This document shows positions 13,439 to 20,027 of a stretch of 49,577 bases of DNA, piece after piece; the first letter of the stretch is position 1, and each line of letters begins with the position of its first letter. The notes beneath the pieces were generated by a model. It was given only the letters and a program-made list of their open reading frames with translations. It was not told where the DNA came from and ran no database searches. The position numbers were made by a program, and so were the translations under genes. The stretch is from a virus, in IMG/VR virus record IMGVR_UViG_3300032046_000039, positions 1-49,577 of that record. One strand, given 5' to 3'.

Positions 13439-13491
13439 GAGGCGACGGCCCGCCTGCGAGAGGCCGAACAAACGAGAACGGGAGAATGAAC
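13439..13491 (+). promoter_or_regulatory. Duplicated 5' leader element, copy 2
   Basis: AGGCG (13440-13444) pairs with CGCCT (13451-13455) around loop ACGGCC; then GAGAGGCCG, AACAAACGA and CGGGAGA lead to the ATG at 13492. It repeats the leader of the 12641 gene with a handful of changes, none of which touch the 5-bp stem. A shared translation or RNA-binding signal is likely. Confidence 0.6.
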
Positions 13492-14034
13492 ATGAGCAAC
13501 GAGAAGCATATGGGAATGCCGCACACCGCGATAGATACCAACGCCAAGAGCCAGACGCGGGCCTACTACATGAGCGCGGGCGGGCAGAAGCGTTGGCTTG
13601 GACCGTGGCGGAACTGTACGGAGGATGCCCAGCGGGATCAAAACGAGTGGACCGCGAGGCACAACGGCGAGACCCCCGCCCCCGAGACCGAGACCGACAG
13701 CGCAACGCCGCGGCCGTGGGTGCTGAATACGGACGTGGATAGCGTTTGGATCTACGGAGCCAACGCAGAGCCAGTCTATGACGACAGCGAACCGAGCGAA
13801 ATAGAGCCCTTGTCGAAAGACGACGCCGCCCTAATCGTCGCGGCGGTGAACAGCCGCGACAGGCTGGTCGAGGCGTGCAAACGAGCAACACAGGAGTTGG
13901 AGGATTTTCTGGCCGCAATCCGCGATATGGGATTGCAGGATCGGTTCGTGGACGACCGCACGAACATGATGAGCAACGGCGATGATGCGACGGAGATTGC
14001 CCGCGCCGCCCTGGCCCTGGCCCGCGGAGACTAA
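13492..14034 (+). CDS. Hypothetical phage protein (180 aa)
   Basis: ATG 13492 has the same 7-base spacing from GGAG as the 12641 gene and is preferred over ATG 13486, which touches the ribosome site. The middle carries a stretch common in phage early proteins: RPWVLNTDVDSVWIYG, then PLSKDDAALIVAAVNSRDRL and VEACKRATQELEDFLAAIRD, as seen in proteins of the Ea22/Ead-like kind. The N-terminus is polar with GGQKRWLGPWRNC. The function is unknown. Confidence 0.7.
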   Translation: MSNEKHMGMPHTAIDTNAKSQTRAYYMSAGGQKRWLGPWRNCTEDAQRDQNEWTARHNGETPAPETETDSATPRPWVLNTDVDSVWIYGANAEPVYDDSEPSEIEPLSKDDAALIVAAVNSRDRLVEACKRATQELEDFLAAIRDMGLQDRFVDDRTNMMSNGDDATEIARAALALARGD

Positions 14035-14036
14035 CT

Positions 14037-14258
14037 ATGAATGGCTATGTCATTGAAAACGTGGCGGACGGGATGTTCTACAGATCACGCGCCGACGATA
14101 AGCCCATGTTCGGCACACTGGAATGGGCGACACGGTACGCATCGAAAGGACGAGCTTCCGAGGTGTGCCGCGAGTGGGGCAGGACCGTGTCCGCCAAGGA
14201 CCGTCGCGGAGCCTATCGCGTTCGGTACGTCGGGCCGGACGGCGAGGTGCAGCCGTGA
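14037..14258 (+). CDS. Small hypothetical protein (73 aa)
   Basis: It begins two bases after the preceding stop and ends in a GTGA overlap with the next gene. The product is basic and aromatic (MNGYVIENVADGMFYRSRAD, EWATRYASKGRASEVCREWG, GAYRVRYVGPDGE), with a strand-helix-strand layout. No family name is known. The tight coupling to neighbours supports expression. Confidence 0.65.
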   Translation: MNGYVIENVADGMFYRSRADDKPMFGTLEWATRYASKGRASEVCREWGRTVSAKDRRGAYRVRYVGPDGEVQP

Positions 14259-14437
14259 CCACCACCGCGACAGGCCCCTGGATTGTCGTCCCCGTCGCCG
14301 GCAACTGCCGGATTTTCAACATGCTCACCGGCGAGTACCACCGGGGCGACAACGGCGCCGTCCGGGTGTACCGAGACGCCGAAACCGCCGAGAGCCGGGC
14401 GGCGAAACTCAACGAGAGAGAGGAGCAGCAGCCATGA
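14255..14437 (+). CDS. Small hypothetical protein (60 aa), GTG start
   Basis: GTG 14255 sits in the previous stop. The product has a beta-rich core (GPWIVVPVAGNCRIFNMLTG, AVRVYRDAETAE) and a charged helical tail. It resembles small phage proteins with a strand-turn-strand then helix arrangement. It ends overlapping the next ATG (ATGA). Confidence 0.6.
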   Translation: MTTTATGPWIVVPVAGNCRIFNMLTGEYHRGDNGAVRVYRDAETAESRAAKLNEREEQQP

Positions 14438-14616
14438 GAGTCCACTGCCCAAAATGTGCGACCGTGTTTGACGTGAAGAATACGGTTGTTCTCAAGGCCG
14501 CTGGCACAATCACTGCCAAGCGCAGACGCCGCAACGGCAACACCATCACCAGCCAGGAGGCCCGAGCAATGCAGGCCAGGTCGGCTGAGGCGAGACGGGA
14601 CAAAAACCATGCCTAG
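14434..14616 (+). CDS. Small zinc-finger-like basic protein (60 aa)
   Basis: It starts MRVHCPKCATVFDVKN, a CPxC knuckle like the first half of a zinc ribbon; the second cysteine pair is missing, so zinc binding would need a dimer or other ligands. The remainder is basic (ITAKRRRRNGNTIT, ARSAEARRDKNHA). A nucleic-acid-binding role is a reasonable guess. AGAGAGGAGCAGCAGCC precedes the start. Confidence 0.65.
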   Translation: MRVHCPKCATVFDVKNTVVLKAAGTITAKRRRRNGNTITSQEARAMQARSAEARRDKNHA

Positions 14617-14821
14617 GACGTGTCCATCCTGCCAGCGCGAGGTGCCCACGCCATTCGGGAAGCCAGTCGCTAGATACGTCTGCCGCTGGTGCGGATTCGA
14701 CATCCGGGAGCGGCCCCGGCGGCACAAAACCGCGCACTTTGAGCGATATATTAGTGCCCAATCTGAGGACGCCGGGCGATACCTGGATCAGACGGACGAG
14801 GGGCAATACGTGGATGATTGA
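14609..14821 (+). CDS. Small zinc-ribbon protein (70 aa)
   Basis: ATG 14609 overlaps the previous stop region by eight bases. CPSC at residues 5-8 and CRWC at 25-28 form a complete C4 zinc ribbon, followed by a basic patch (RERPRRHKTAHFERY) and an acidic tail (DQTDEGQYVDD). It ends the early block, one base before the structured hairpin at 14823. It could be a DNA- or RNA-binding regulator. Confidence 0.7.
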   Translation: MPRTCPSCQREVPTPFGKPVARYVCRWCGFDIRERPRRHKTAHFERYISAQSEDAGRYLDQTDEGQYVDD

Positions 14822-14822
14822 G

Positions 14823-14887
14823 GGTTGGGCTGCACCCGCGCGGCCCTGGGTTCGGCTGGACCTGGGGCCGCTGCTTTGCGCCCAACC
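14823..14887 (+). other. 65-base two-stem hairpin ending the early block
   Basis: Outer stem GGTTGGGC (14823-14830) pairs perfectly with GCCCAACC (14880-14887). After an internal loop, 14840-14853 pairs with 14858-14871 as an unbroken 14-bp helix (G-U pairs included) closed by a GGCT loop. Twenty-two pairs in 65 bases starting two bases after a stop codon is strong structure. No T-tract follows, so it may be a Rho-independent-like pause, an mRNA end stabiliser or a small structured RNA. Confidence 0.6.
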
Positions 14888-14984
14888 AGCCAATTTCGCA
14901 CGCTACGGCCGCGCCAGTCGCACAACGCCGCCCAGGGGGTGTTCTACCGGGCCTTCCATAGCCGAAACGCAATCCTGGCGAGCC

Positions 14985-15016
14985 GGGTAATTTTACCCAC
15001 CTGGGTAATTTTACCC
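14985..15016. promoter_or_regulatory. Operator pair 1: two GGGTAATTTTACCC palindromes
   Basis: Two identical perfect 14-bp palindromes lie at 14985-14998 and 15003-15016, separated by ACCT, giving an 18-base period. Identical dyads at a fixed short spacing are what a dimeric regulator binding cooperatively would need. A more degenerate relative (GGGTGTTCTACC) starts near 14937. Confidence 0.75.
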
Positions 15017-15139
15017 TTCAGAAAGCGCCGACTGGATGGCATGACGGTCGCGGAAAAAAGCGAAAAAACATAATTATTTTCATGGTGATAATTTGAGCCT
15101 TTGGCACGGGATATGAGCGAAAAAGGCATCGTTCAAAGT

Positions 15140-15171
15140 GGGTAATCTTGCGCACCTGGGTAATTTTACCC
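15140..15171. promoter_or_regulatory. Operator pair 2: imperfect and perfect palindromes
   Basis: GGGTAATCTTGCGC (15140-15153), ACCT, then perfect GGGTAATTTTACCC (15158-15171) repeats the layout of pair 1 exactly, including the ACCT spacer. The perfect site ends one base before the -35 hexamer of the promoter at 15172, so a bound regulator would contact or block RNA polymerase. The AT-rich stretch between the two pairs could bend or loop. Confidence 0.75.
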
Positions 15172-15200
15172 TTGTCTTTTGGATTTTGGCACTCTACGAT
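15172..15200 (+). promoter_or_regulatory. Candidate late promoter beside operator
   Basis: TTGTCT (15172-15177), a 17-base spacer and TACGAT (15195-15200) are moderate sigma70 hexamers, four of six matches each, typical of a promoter that needs an activator. It lies directly against a GGGTAATTTTACCC site and upstream of the lysis, packaging and virion genes that begin at 15230. Confidence 0.5.
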
Positions 15201-15229
15201 GATTGCGGCGAACAGAGAGGTCCCGAACG

Positions 15230-15514
15230 ATGGCACTGACTGAACGCGACATGGAGATCGTGAAACTCGCCGCCAAAGAGGCCGCGCAGGAAGTCCTTGC
15301 CGACTCCGAGCCAAATCAGCGGATGATGGTCAGAGAGGAGTCCTGGCAGGTTTCCAAAGAAGCCATTAGCGCCCATGTCGAGAACTGCAAAGTTCCTGGG
15401 CAGGTCAAAGTCGGCTATCTGAAACTCGTCATCTTTGGATTGCTGTGCGGAGGTAGCGGCGGTCTGGTAACGGCTGCTCCGAGCATCATAAAGTTTATCG
15501 AGGCGATTCACTGA
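15230..15514 (+). CDS. Small membrane protein, holin-like
   Basis: AGAGAGG lies 9 bases before ATG 15230. Residues 1-55 are charged and helical (LTERDMEIVKLAAKEAAQEV, NQRMMVREESW). Residues 60-85 (YLKLVIFGLLCGGSGGLVTA) form one membrane span, and a short amphipathic tail follows. It is the first gene after the operator-controlled promoter, ahead of a lipoprotein and another membrane protein, so a lysis or membrane-accessory role fits. Similar single-span proteins occur near phage holins. Confidence 0.65.
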   Translation: MALTERDMEIVKLAAKEAAQEVLADSEPNQRMMVREESWQVSKEAISAHVENCKVPGQVKVGYLKLVIFGLLCGGSGGLVTAAPSIIKFIEAIH

Positions 15515-15515
15515 C

Positions 15516-15791
15516 ATGAATGAGATAGGAAGGGATCCATGGGGTCGCGGCGATTTCCACCTCAACGATGGAATCTACTTCGGCCGGCGCGAGGCAGGAG
15601 CGGTCATCATCTATCGCAAGGTCACGGATTCCTCAACGCCGGAGATTCTGACGCAGACCGATGCGGGCGTGTGGATCTCGCTAGTCCTGGCGATGAGTGC
15701 CTATAATGAACGTCCTGGTGATTTCTCTCCGATGCTGAAACATCATTGTGGCAAAGCCGATCTGCTGGTGGGCAAACGCGGCGGCTACTAG
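15516..15791 (+). CDS. Conserved small phage protein (91 aa)
   Basis: It starts two bases after the preceding stop. The sequence HLNDGIYFGRREAGAVIIYR, a charged turn, then TDAGVWISLVLAMSAYNE matches a frequent phage pattern (GWYFGRxxDGxVxI ... WxSVVxxVS) of unknown function, usually located near lysis or packaging genes. It is probably a small mixed alpha/beta fold. No catalytic motif. Confidence 0.7.
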   Translation: MNEIGRDPWGRGDFHLNDGIYFGRREAGAVIIYRKVTDSSTPEILTQTDAGVWISLVLAMSAYNERPGDFSPMLKHHCGKADLLVGKRGGY

Positions 15792-15807
15792 AACAAGGAG
15801 ACTCAAC

Positions 15808-16062
15808 ATGAAGCGACTGATTCTGATCGCCCTCTTGGGGCTGCTGATGATGACGGCGGGATGCGGCGGCGTGTGGATGAACGCGGAGTACTCCGGGCTG
15901 CTGACCTCGACGGCGAGCCTGTCGGCGGAGACGGCACAGAGGGCGCAAGAGGGGCGGTTGTCGTCCGACGAGATGAAGAGTGCCCTGGTGAGCCAGGCCA
16001 ACGTCTGGGCGAAGTTCGTCGCGGCGCGGGACGGCGTGGCCTCGACGCAACCGGCGAAGTGA
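15808..16062 (+). CDS. Phage lipoprotein (84 aa)
   Basis: AAGGAG is 7 bases before ATG 15808. A lipoprotein signal peptide is clear: KR, the hydrophobic LILIALLGLLMM and a TAGC lipobox with Cys19. The mature part is a single Ala/Ser/Glu-rich helix (TASLSAETAQRAQEGRL, SALVSQANVWAKFVAARDG). In this position, between a holin-like protein and other lysis-type genes, it could be an outer-membrane spanin subunit, or a surface lipoprotein for superinfection exclusion. It implies a Gram-negative-type envelope. Confidence 0.72.
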   Translation: MKRLILIALLGLLMMTAGCGGVWMNAEYSGLLTSTASLSAETAQRAQEGRLSSDEMKSALVSQANVWAKFVAARDGVASTQPAK

Positions 16063-16097
16063 GGCATTCTGAACGCCCTTACGGGAAGGTGCAAACG

Positions 16098-16445
16098 ATG
16101 ACCGATGATGAAAGAAAGACAGCCAAGGAAATCCGATGGCTTAAAAAGTGCTTTCGGTGCCTGAAGGATTTCAAGGTCACTTTCATGGCAAAAAAGCTCG
16201 GCACACGAAGGTGTGATTACCTGCAAGCCGGATGTACATGGTCAACGTTTCCACGCCGTAACGGCAACATTGCAAGTTATGGCCAGAACCGCACGCCCTG
16301 TGACTATGCTTTACACGAAATGTTGCATTTGGCGTTTGCGGAGTTTCGCACCGTTCGGGGCGGGAAAACCCGCAGGACGTTTGAGGAAACGTTGATACAA
16401 GATATTTGCAAGGTCTATCGTCAAGCAAGGAGTCATAAGGCATGA
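16098..16445 (+). CDS. HExxH zinc-metallopeptidase-like protein (115 aa)
   Basis: GGGAAGG precedes ATG 16098. HEMLHLAF (H73, E74, H77) is a zinc-protease HExxH motif in a hydrophobic helix, followed by ETLIQDIC, where a downstream Glu could be the third ligand. The N-terminal half is basic with several Cys. Similar small phage proteins with an HELLH motif lie in lysis or early virion regions; substrates are unknown. It ends in an ATGA overlap. Confidence 0.65.
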   Translation: MTDDERKTAKEIRWLKKCFRCLKDFKVTFMAKKLGTRRCDYLQAGCTWSTFPRRNGNIASYGQNRTPCDYALHEMLHLAFAEFRTVRGGKTRRTFEETLIQDICKVYRQARSHKA

Positions 16446-16780
16446 GTGATATGAAGGTAACGCTGGACGGCCTGCTGGCCAAGACGCCGGACCTGCTGAA
16501 GCCTGTGGTGGCCAAGTACGGGCCGGGCCTCGTGGCCATGACGGCGCAGGAGTTCTGCGACTGGCTGGACATGATGCTCAGCGGCGACGCCGACGCGGCC
16601 TGGCGGGCATTGCTAGCCAAGATGCCCAACGCGGCCCTGCTTGACGCATGGACCACAAAGGCGGCGGAATGGGACGTCGCCAACGAGAGGAACGCCGCCC
16701 GCGTGGCCCTACAGAAAGAGGCGATGCTGTTCACGCTGAAACTGTTGCTTGGAGTGGCCCTTGCGGGCCTGGGCTTTTAA
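16442..16780 (+). CDS. C-tail-anchored phage protein (112 aa)
   Basis: It overlaps the preceding stop; AAGGAGTCATAAGGC is upstream. Residues 5-95 are helical with a pattern I recognise from other phages near holins (LLAKTPDLLKPVVAKYGPGL, EFCDWLDMMLSGDADAAWRA, LLDAWTTKAAEWD). The final 18 residues (FTLKLLLGVALAGLGF) form a C-terminal membrane span. A membrane-linked lysis accessory or antiholin role is possible. Confidence 0.68.
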   Translation: MSDMKVTLDGLLAKTPDLLKPVVAKYGPGLVAMTAQEFCDWLDMMLSGDADAAWRALLAKMPNAALLDAWTTKAAEWDVANERNAARVALQKEAMLFTLKLLLGVALAGLGF

Positions 16781-16874
16781 CGCCCTGATCGGCTGGAAAC
16801 TGCTCAAGGCTATGTGGGCGAACGACAAAGGCGGCACGCTGAGGTTCATGGCGGGCCTGCCGGGAGTGCGAACG

Positions 16875-17135
16875 ATGATAGCGAAGCTGAATGAGAGAAG
16901 CTGGAAGACCACGGCGGGCGGCATCGGCGGCATCCTGGCCGGGCTGGGCATCATTGCCAACGCGATTGCCAGCAAGACGCCGGTGGACTGGGTGGCGACG
17001 ATCGGCGCGGCCTTTGCCGCAATCTCCGCTGGCGTGGGCCTGCTCATGGCCCGCGACAACGACAAGACGAGCGCCGACGTGGGCGCGGATGTTAAGAGCG
17101 AAGTCCGCGAAGCCATGACCGAAGCGAAGAAGTGA
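16875..17135 (+). CDS. Holin-like protein with two membrane spans (86 aa)
   Basis: GGGAG with 8-base spacing selects ATG 16875; the frame is open upstream to 16749 but that part overlaps another gene and lacks a good start. Two spans are evident: GGIGGILAGLGIIANAIAS and WVATIGAAFAAISAGVGLLM. The tail is charged (ARDNDKTSADVGADVKSEVR). Size, two spans and a charged tail fit a class II holin. It precedes the terminase genes, as many podovirus lysis genes do. Confidence 0.7.
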   Translation: MIAKLNERSWKTTAGGIGGILAGLGIIANAIASKTPVDWVATIGAAFAAISAGVGLLMARDNDKTSADVGADVKSEVREAMTEAKK

Positions 17136-17138
17136 CGC

Positions 17139-17330
17139 ATGGCCAAGAAGCCGGACATCGAGGCTGACATCGACACCGGGCCGCTGACGCGCGAGCAGTT
17201 GCGGGGTCTGGCCCGCGACCAGATCGCGGCCCTGCGGAACACGATGAAAGCGCTTGGCCAGCATCAGGACGTGAATTGTCTCTACTATGGACTACTCAAT
17301 CGACTGGAAGTGGCGCTGACAGAGGAATGA
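17139..17330 (+). CDS. Small hypothetical protein (63 aa)
   Basis: ATG 17139 lies three bases after the holin-like stop. The product is acidic at first (KKPDIEADIDTGPLTREQLR), then a long helix (GLARDQIAALRNTMKALGQH). No motif is recognised. It bridges the lysis and packaging genes without gaps. Confidence 0.65.
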   Translation: MAKKPDIEADIDTGPLTREQLRGLARDQIAALRNTMKALGQHQDVNCLYYGLLNRLEVALTEE

Positions 17331-17333
17331 AGC

Positions 17334-17825
17334 ATGACGTTGCCGCTGAAATCTTGGGAACCCAGTGACGCACAACTGCGGTTGTTGGCCGTGTTTCAGC
17401 GCTACGGGTACAAGAGCAAAACTTCGGCCGCCTGCACGGAGGCCGGTGTGGGCCTGCGGACGTACTACACCTGGCACGATCATCCCGACTTCTCCGCATG
17501 GTGGACGGAGCGGGCGAATCATTGGTTCCGGCTGCAACTGCATCGCGTACACGCGGCGACGCTCAGTGGCGCGACCAAACAGGGTGCGCCCGGAAGCCCG
17601 CGAGACCGCCAGGTCTACTACGAGCGGTTCGACCGCGACTACTGCCCGCGCCAGCGTCAGGAGATTTCTGGCGAGATCGAGGTAACGCATGGAGTCGATC
17701 CAACAGAGTTGTGCTCGCTCGCTGCTGCTGCAATGTCCCCGCGACCTGGCCCGGAACCTGACGTGGCGCCAGTGGGCGCTGACGACGGCGAAGCGCAACA
17801 AAAGCCTGCAACGCCAGTGGCTTAG
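17334..17825 (+). CDS. terS: Terminase small subunit (helix-turn-helix)
   Basis: AGAGGA precedes ATG 17334. Residues 10-60 form a helix-turn-helix DNA-binding domain of small-terminase type: SDAQLRLLAVFQRYGYKSKT, ACTEAGVGLRTYYTWHDHP. Such domains bind the packaging site in phage DNA. The middle has YYERFDRDYCPRQRQEISGE, and the tail is acidic and Pro-rich, probably disordered. It sits directly before the large subunit, and the two genes overlap by 137 bases in different frames. Confidence 0.78.
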   Translation: MTLPLKSWEPSDAQLRLLAVFQRYGYKSKTSAACTEAGVGLRTYYTWHDHPDFSAWWTERANHWFRLQLHRVHAATLSGATKQGAPGSPRDRQVYYERFDRDYCPRQRQEISGEIEVTHGVDPTELCSLAAAAMSPRPGPEPDVAPVGADDGEAQQKPATPVA

Positions 17826-19587
17826 CGCCTGCGGGTCCGGGCCGGACGGGCTGGTCGTGTGGGTGAACACGTTCGTTTGGGTGTACGAGCCGAGGCCGGG
17901 CGGACTGATCGAGGGCCTGCGGGCCGTGCCGTTCGTGGCTTGGCCGGTGCAGGAAGATGCACTGCGAGAGTTGTACGACGCGATTTCGGAAGGATACGAC
18001 GTGCTGATGGAAAAGAGCCGAGACATGGGCGCGAGTTGGATGTGCCTGCTGGCGGTAAGCTGGTTCTGGCTGTTCGAGCTGGCCTTCGCCTCAACGCTTG
18101 CCTCTCGCGTCGAGGATCTGGTGGACAAGCGGGGCGATCCCGATGCCCTCATGTGGAAGTTGGACTACGTTCGCGTGCGTTTGCCGGCTTGGATGCAACC
18201 GAAGCCATCTCAGCTTCGCCGCCAGGGCCTGCATATCGAGGACCTCGCCACTGGTTCGGTGATCGACGGCTCCAGCACCAACGCCGACTTGAGCCGCGGC
18301 GGGCGGCGCAGAGTGATCCTGCTCGACGAGTTCGCCGCGGTCGATCAAGGCGACAGCATCTACCGATCGACGTCCGATGCCACGTCCTGCCGCATATTCA
18401 ACAGCACGCCGAAGGGCATGGGTCACTTCGACGATGCGGGCAACCTGCGCGGGAATGCGTTCGGGGCAATCAGGCACAGCGGACGAATCAAGGTCATCAC
18501 GCTCCATTGGTCGAGGCACCCGACCAAGGGCCGGGGCCTGTACCGGGCGACTGAGGCGAGGGTCGAGCGGCTGGACGATGCCTCGCTGCCCGACGATTAC
18601 CCGTTCATCCGCGACGGCAAACTTCGCTCGCCCTGGTACGACGCCCAGTGTGCCCGGCGCGTCAGTAAGCGGGACATTGCCGAGAACCTGGACATCGACT
18701 ACCTCGGCTCCGGCGACATGTTTTTCGATGCCGACGTAATCCGAGACCTCAGGGCGGGCGGGCAGTTGATCGAGCCGTCAAGGCGCGGAGCAATCCAGTT
18801 CAAGATTGAGACCACTGCCGAAGGCCGCGCTATGCGGCTGGAACTGGCGTCAGCACCTTGGCGCGATGAGCGGCTTGGTTGGTTCTCGTGGTGGGGCGAC
18901 TTGGACGACGAGGGGCGGCCGGTCAAGCGTGACGGGCGAGTCTTCGCGGCCTTTGCGGACATCAGCCTAGGCACGGGAGCAAGCAATTCGACGCTGGCTA
19001 TCGGCGATATGAGCACCGGCGAAGTTGTCGGCATGGGCGTCTCGGCCACGCACAGCCCGGAGGAGTGGGCTCGATGTTCGATAGCGGTCTGCAACTGGCT
19101 GGGCGGTCAGCGTGGGTGCCTCCTGGGTTGGGAGACCAACGGCGGGCACGGCTTGCTCTTTGGCCGGGAAGTCTGGCGGCTTCGTTGGTCAAGCCTGATG
19201 GGCAAGGTTAACGCGGCATTGCCCTGGCAACCCGGCGAGCGCGGCATAGGTTGGACGAGCGACCGCGCGGGCAAACATCTGCTCCTCGGCGAGTTTCGCA
19301 TCGGCCTTGCCCGTCGGGCAATCGTCCTGCATGACTCGCCAACGGCTGGTGAGATCGAGCAGTACGTCTACTACGCCAACGGCGGGGTTGGGCCGGCCGA
19401 GATGGTCGAAGAGGCTGAGGGCGCCCGCGATGCCCACGGCGACCGCGTGATTGCCCACGCTGGCCTCTGGCGGTGCATGAATATCCAGACCGTGCCCGAG
19501 TCACAGAAGAAAGCAGTCCCGCCCGGCAGCTACGCATGGCTGGTCGAGCAGGAGCAGGCGGCAAAGCAAAGCAGGGAGCAGGACTGA
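17689..19587 (+). CDS. terL: Terminase large subunit
   Basis: The 632-residue packaging motor has an ATPase domain with the Walker A variant EKSRDMGASW at 108-117, Walker B VILLDEF at 209-215 (D213, E214) and coupling motif NSTPKG at 238-243. The RNase H-like nuclease follows, with Asp424 in AAFADISLGTG, Glu482 in WETNGGHG and Asp581/Asp585 in DAHGDRVIAHAG. Length is typical. It translocates DNA into the capsid and cuts the concatemer. The first 45 residues lie in the overlap with terS; a later start near 17820 cannot be excluded, but the overlapped part keeps plausible sequence (LTWRQWALTTAKRNKSLQRQ). Confidence 0.92.
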   Translation: MESIQQSCARSLLLQCPRDLARNLTWRQWALTTAKRNKSLQRQWLSACGSGPDGLVVWVNTFVWVYEPRPGGLIEGLRAVPFVAWPVQEDALRELYDAISEGYDVLMEKSRDMGASWMCLLAVSWFWLFELAFASTLASRVEDLVDKRGDPDALMWKLDYVRVRLPAWMQPKPSQLRRQGLHIEDLATGSVIDGSSTNADLSRGGRRRVILLDEFAAVDQGDSIYRSTSDATSCRIFNSTPKGMGHFDDAGNLRGNAFGAIRHSGRIKVITLHWSRHPTKGRGLYRATEARVERLDDASLPDDYPFIRDGKLRSPWYDAQCARRVSKRDIAENLDIDYLGSGDMFFDADVIRDLRAGGQLIEPSRRGAIQFKIETTAEGRAMRLELASAPWRDERLGWFSWWGDLDDEGRPVKRDGRVFAAFADISLGTGASNSTLAIGDMSTGEVVGMGVSATHSPEEWARCSIAVCNWLGGQRGCLLGWETNGGHGLLFGREVWRLRWSSLMGKVNAALPWQPGERGIGWTSDRAGKHLLLGEFRIGLARRAIVLHDSPTAGEIEQYVYYANGGVGPAEMVEEAEGARDAHGDRVIAHAGLWRCMNIQTVPESQKKAVPPGSYAWLVEQEQAAKQSREQD

Positions 19588-20024
19588 TGACGCAGGAGAA
19601 CCAGATGAGCACCGAACAGACATCGGAGAAGGCAGACCGCAAGCGTGGGTTCACCCCGGAGCAATATGCCGACGCCGTGGGCCTAGTTATGGACGGCTTA
19701 GCTGTTGCTTTGGGTGCAACGCGGCGGGTAAAGCCGAAGAAGGCTAAGCCGAAGAAGGCTAAGCCGAAGAAGGCTAAGCCGAAGAAGGCTAAGCCGAAGA
19801 AGGCTAAGCCGGCAATGAGTTATCGGGACTTGGCCGGGGTCGAAAGAATGGCCAAGACCATCCAGAATAGGCTTGTAGTTGCGGCCTTGACTGAGCTTGG
19901 AACTCCCGCCCAACGCGCCACAGATCGGATCATTAAGAAGTTCGGGCTGTCCAACGATCATTTTCGCGGTGACATGAATGGTGGGATATGCAGGATCATT
20001 GACGAGGAAATCCGCAAAGGATAG
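19587..20024 (+). CDS. KPKKA-repeat basic protein (145 aa)
   Basis: ATG 19587 overlaps the terminase stop; ATG 19605 has an equally good AGGAG and may be the true start. The product has a helical start (FTPEQYADAVGLVMDGLAVA), five perfect KPKKA repeats, then a globular end (MSYRDLAGVERMAKTIQNRL, ALTELGTPAQRATDRIIKKF). The Lys/Pro repeat resembles histone H1 tails and should bind DNA without sequence preference. Between terminase and portal, a role in packaging or DNA condensation is conceivable. Confidence 0.7.
   Translation: MTQENQMSTEQTSEKADRKRGFTPEQYADAVGLVMDGLAVALGATRRVKPKKAKPKKAKPKKAKPKKAKPKKAKPAMSYRDLAGVERMAKTIQNRLVVAALTELGTPAQRATDRIIKKFGLSNDHFRGDMNGGICRIIDEEIRKG
19731..19805 (+). repeat. 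Perfect 15-bp tandem repeat, five copies
   Basis: AAGCCGAAGAAGGCT is repeated five times without a mismatch, in frame, encoding KPKKA each time; a partial sixth unit follows. Perfect identity of all copies points to recent expansion by slippage, so copy number probably varies between relatives. Confidence 0.95.
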
Positions 20025-20027
20025 CCA

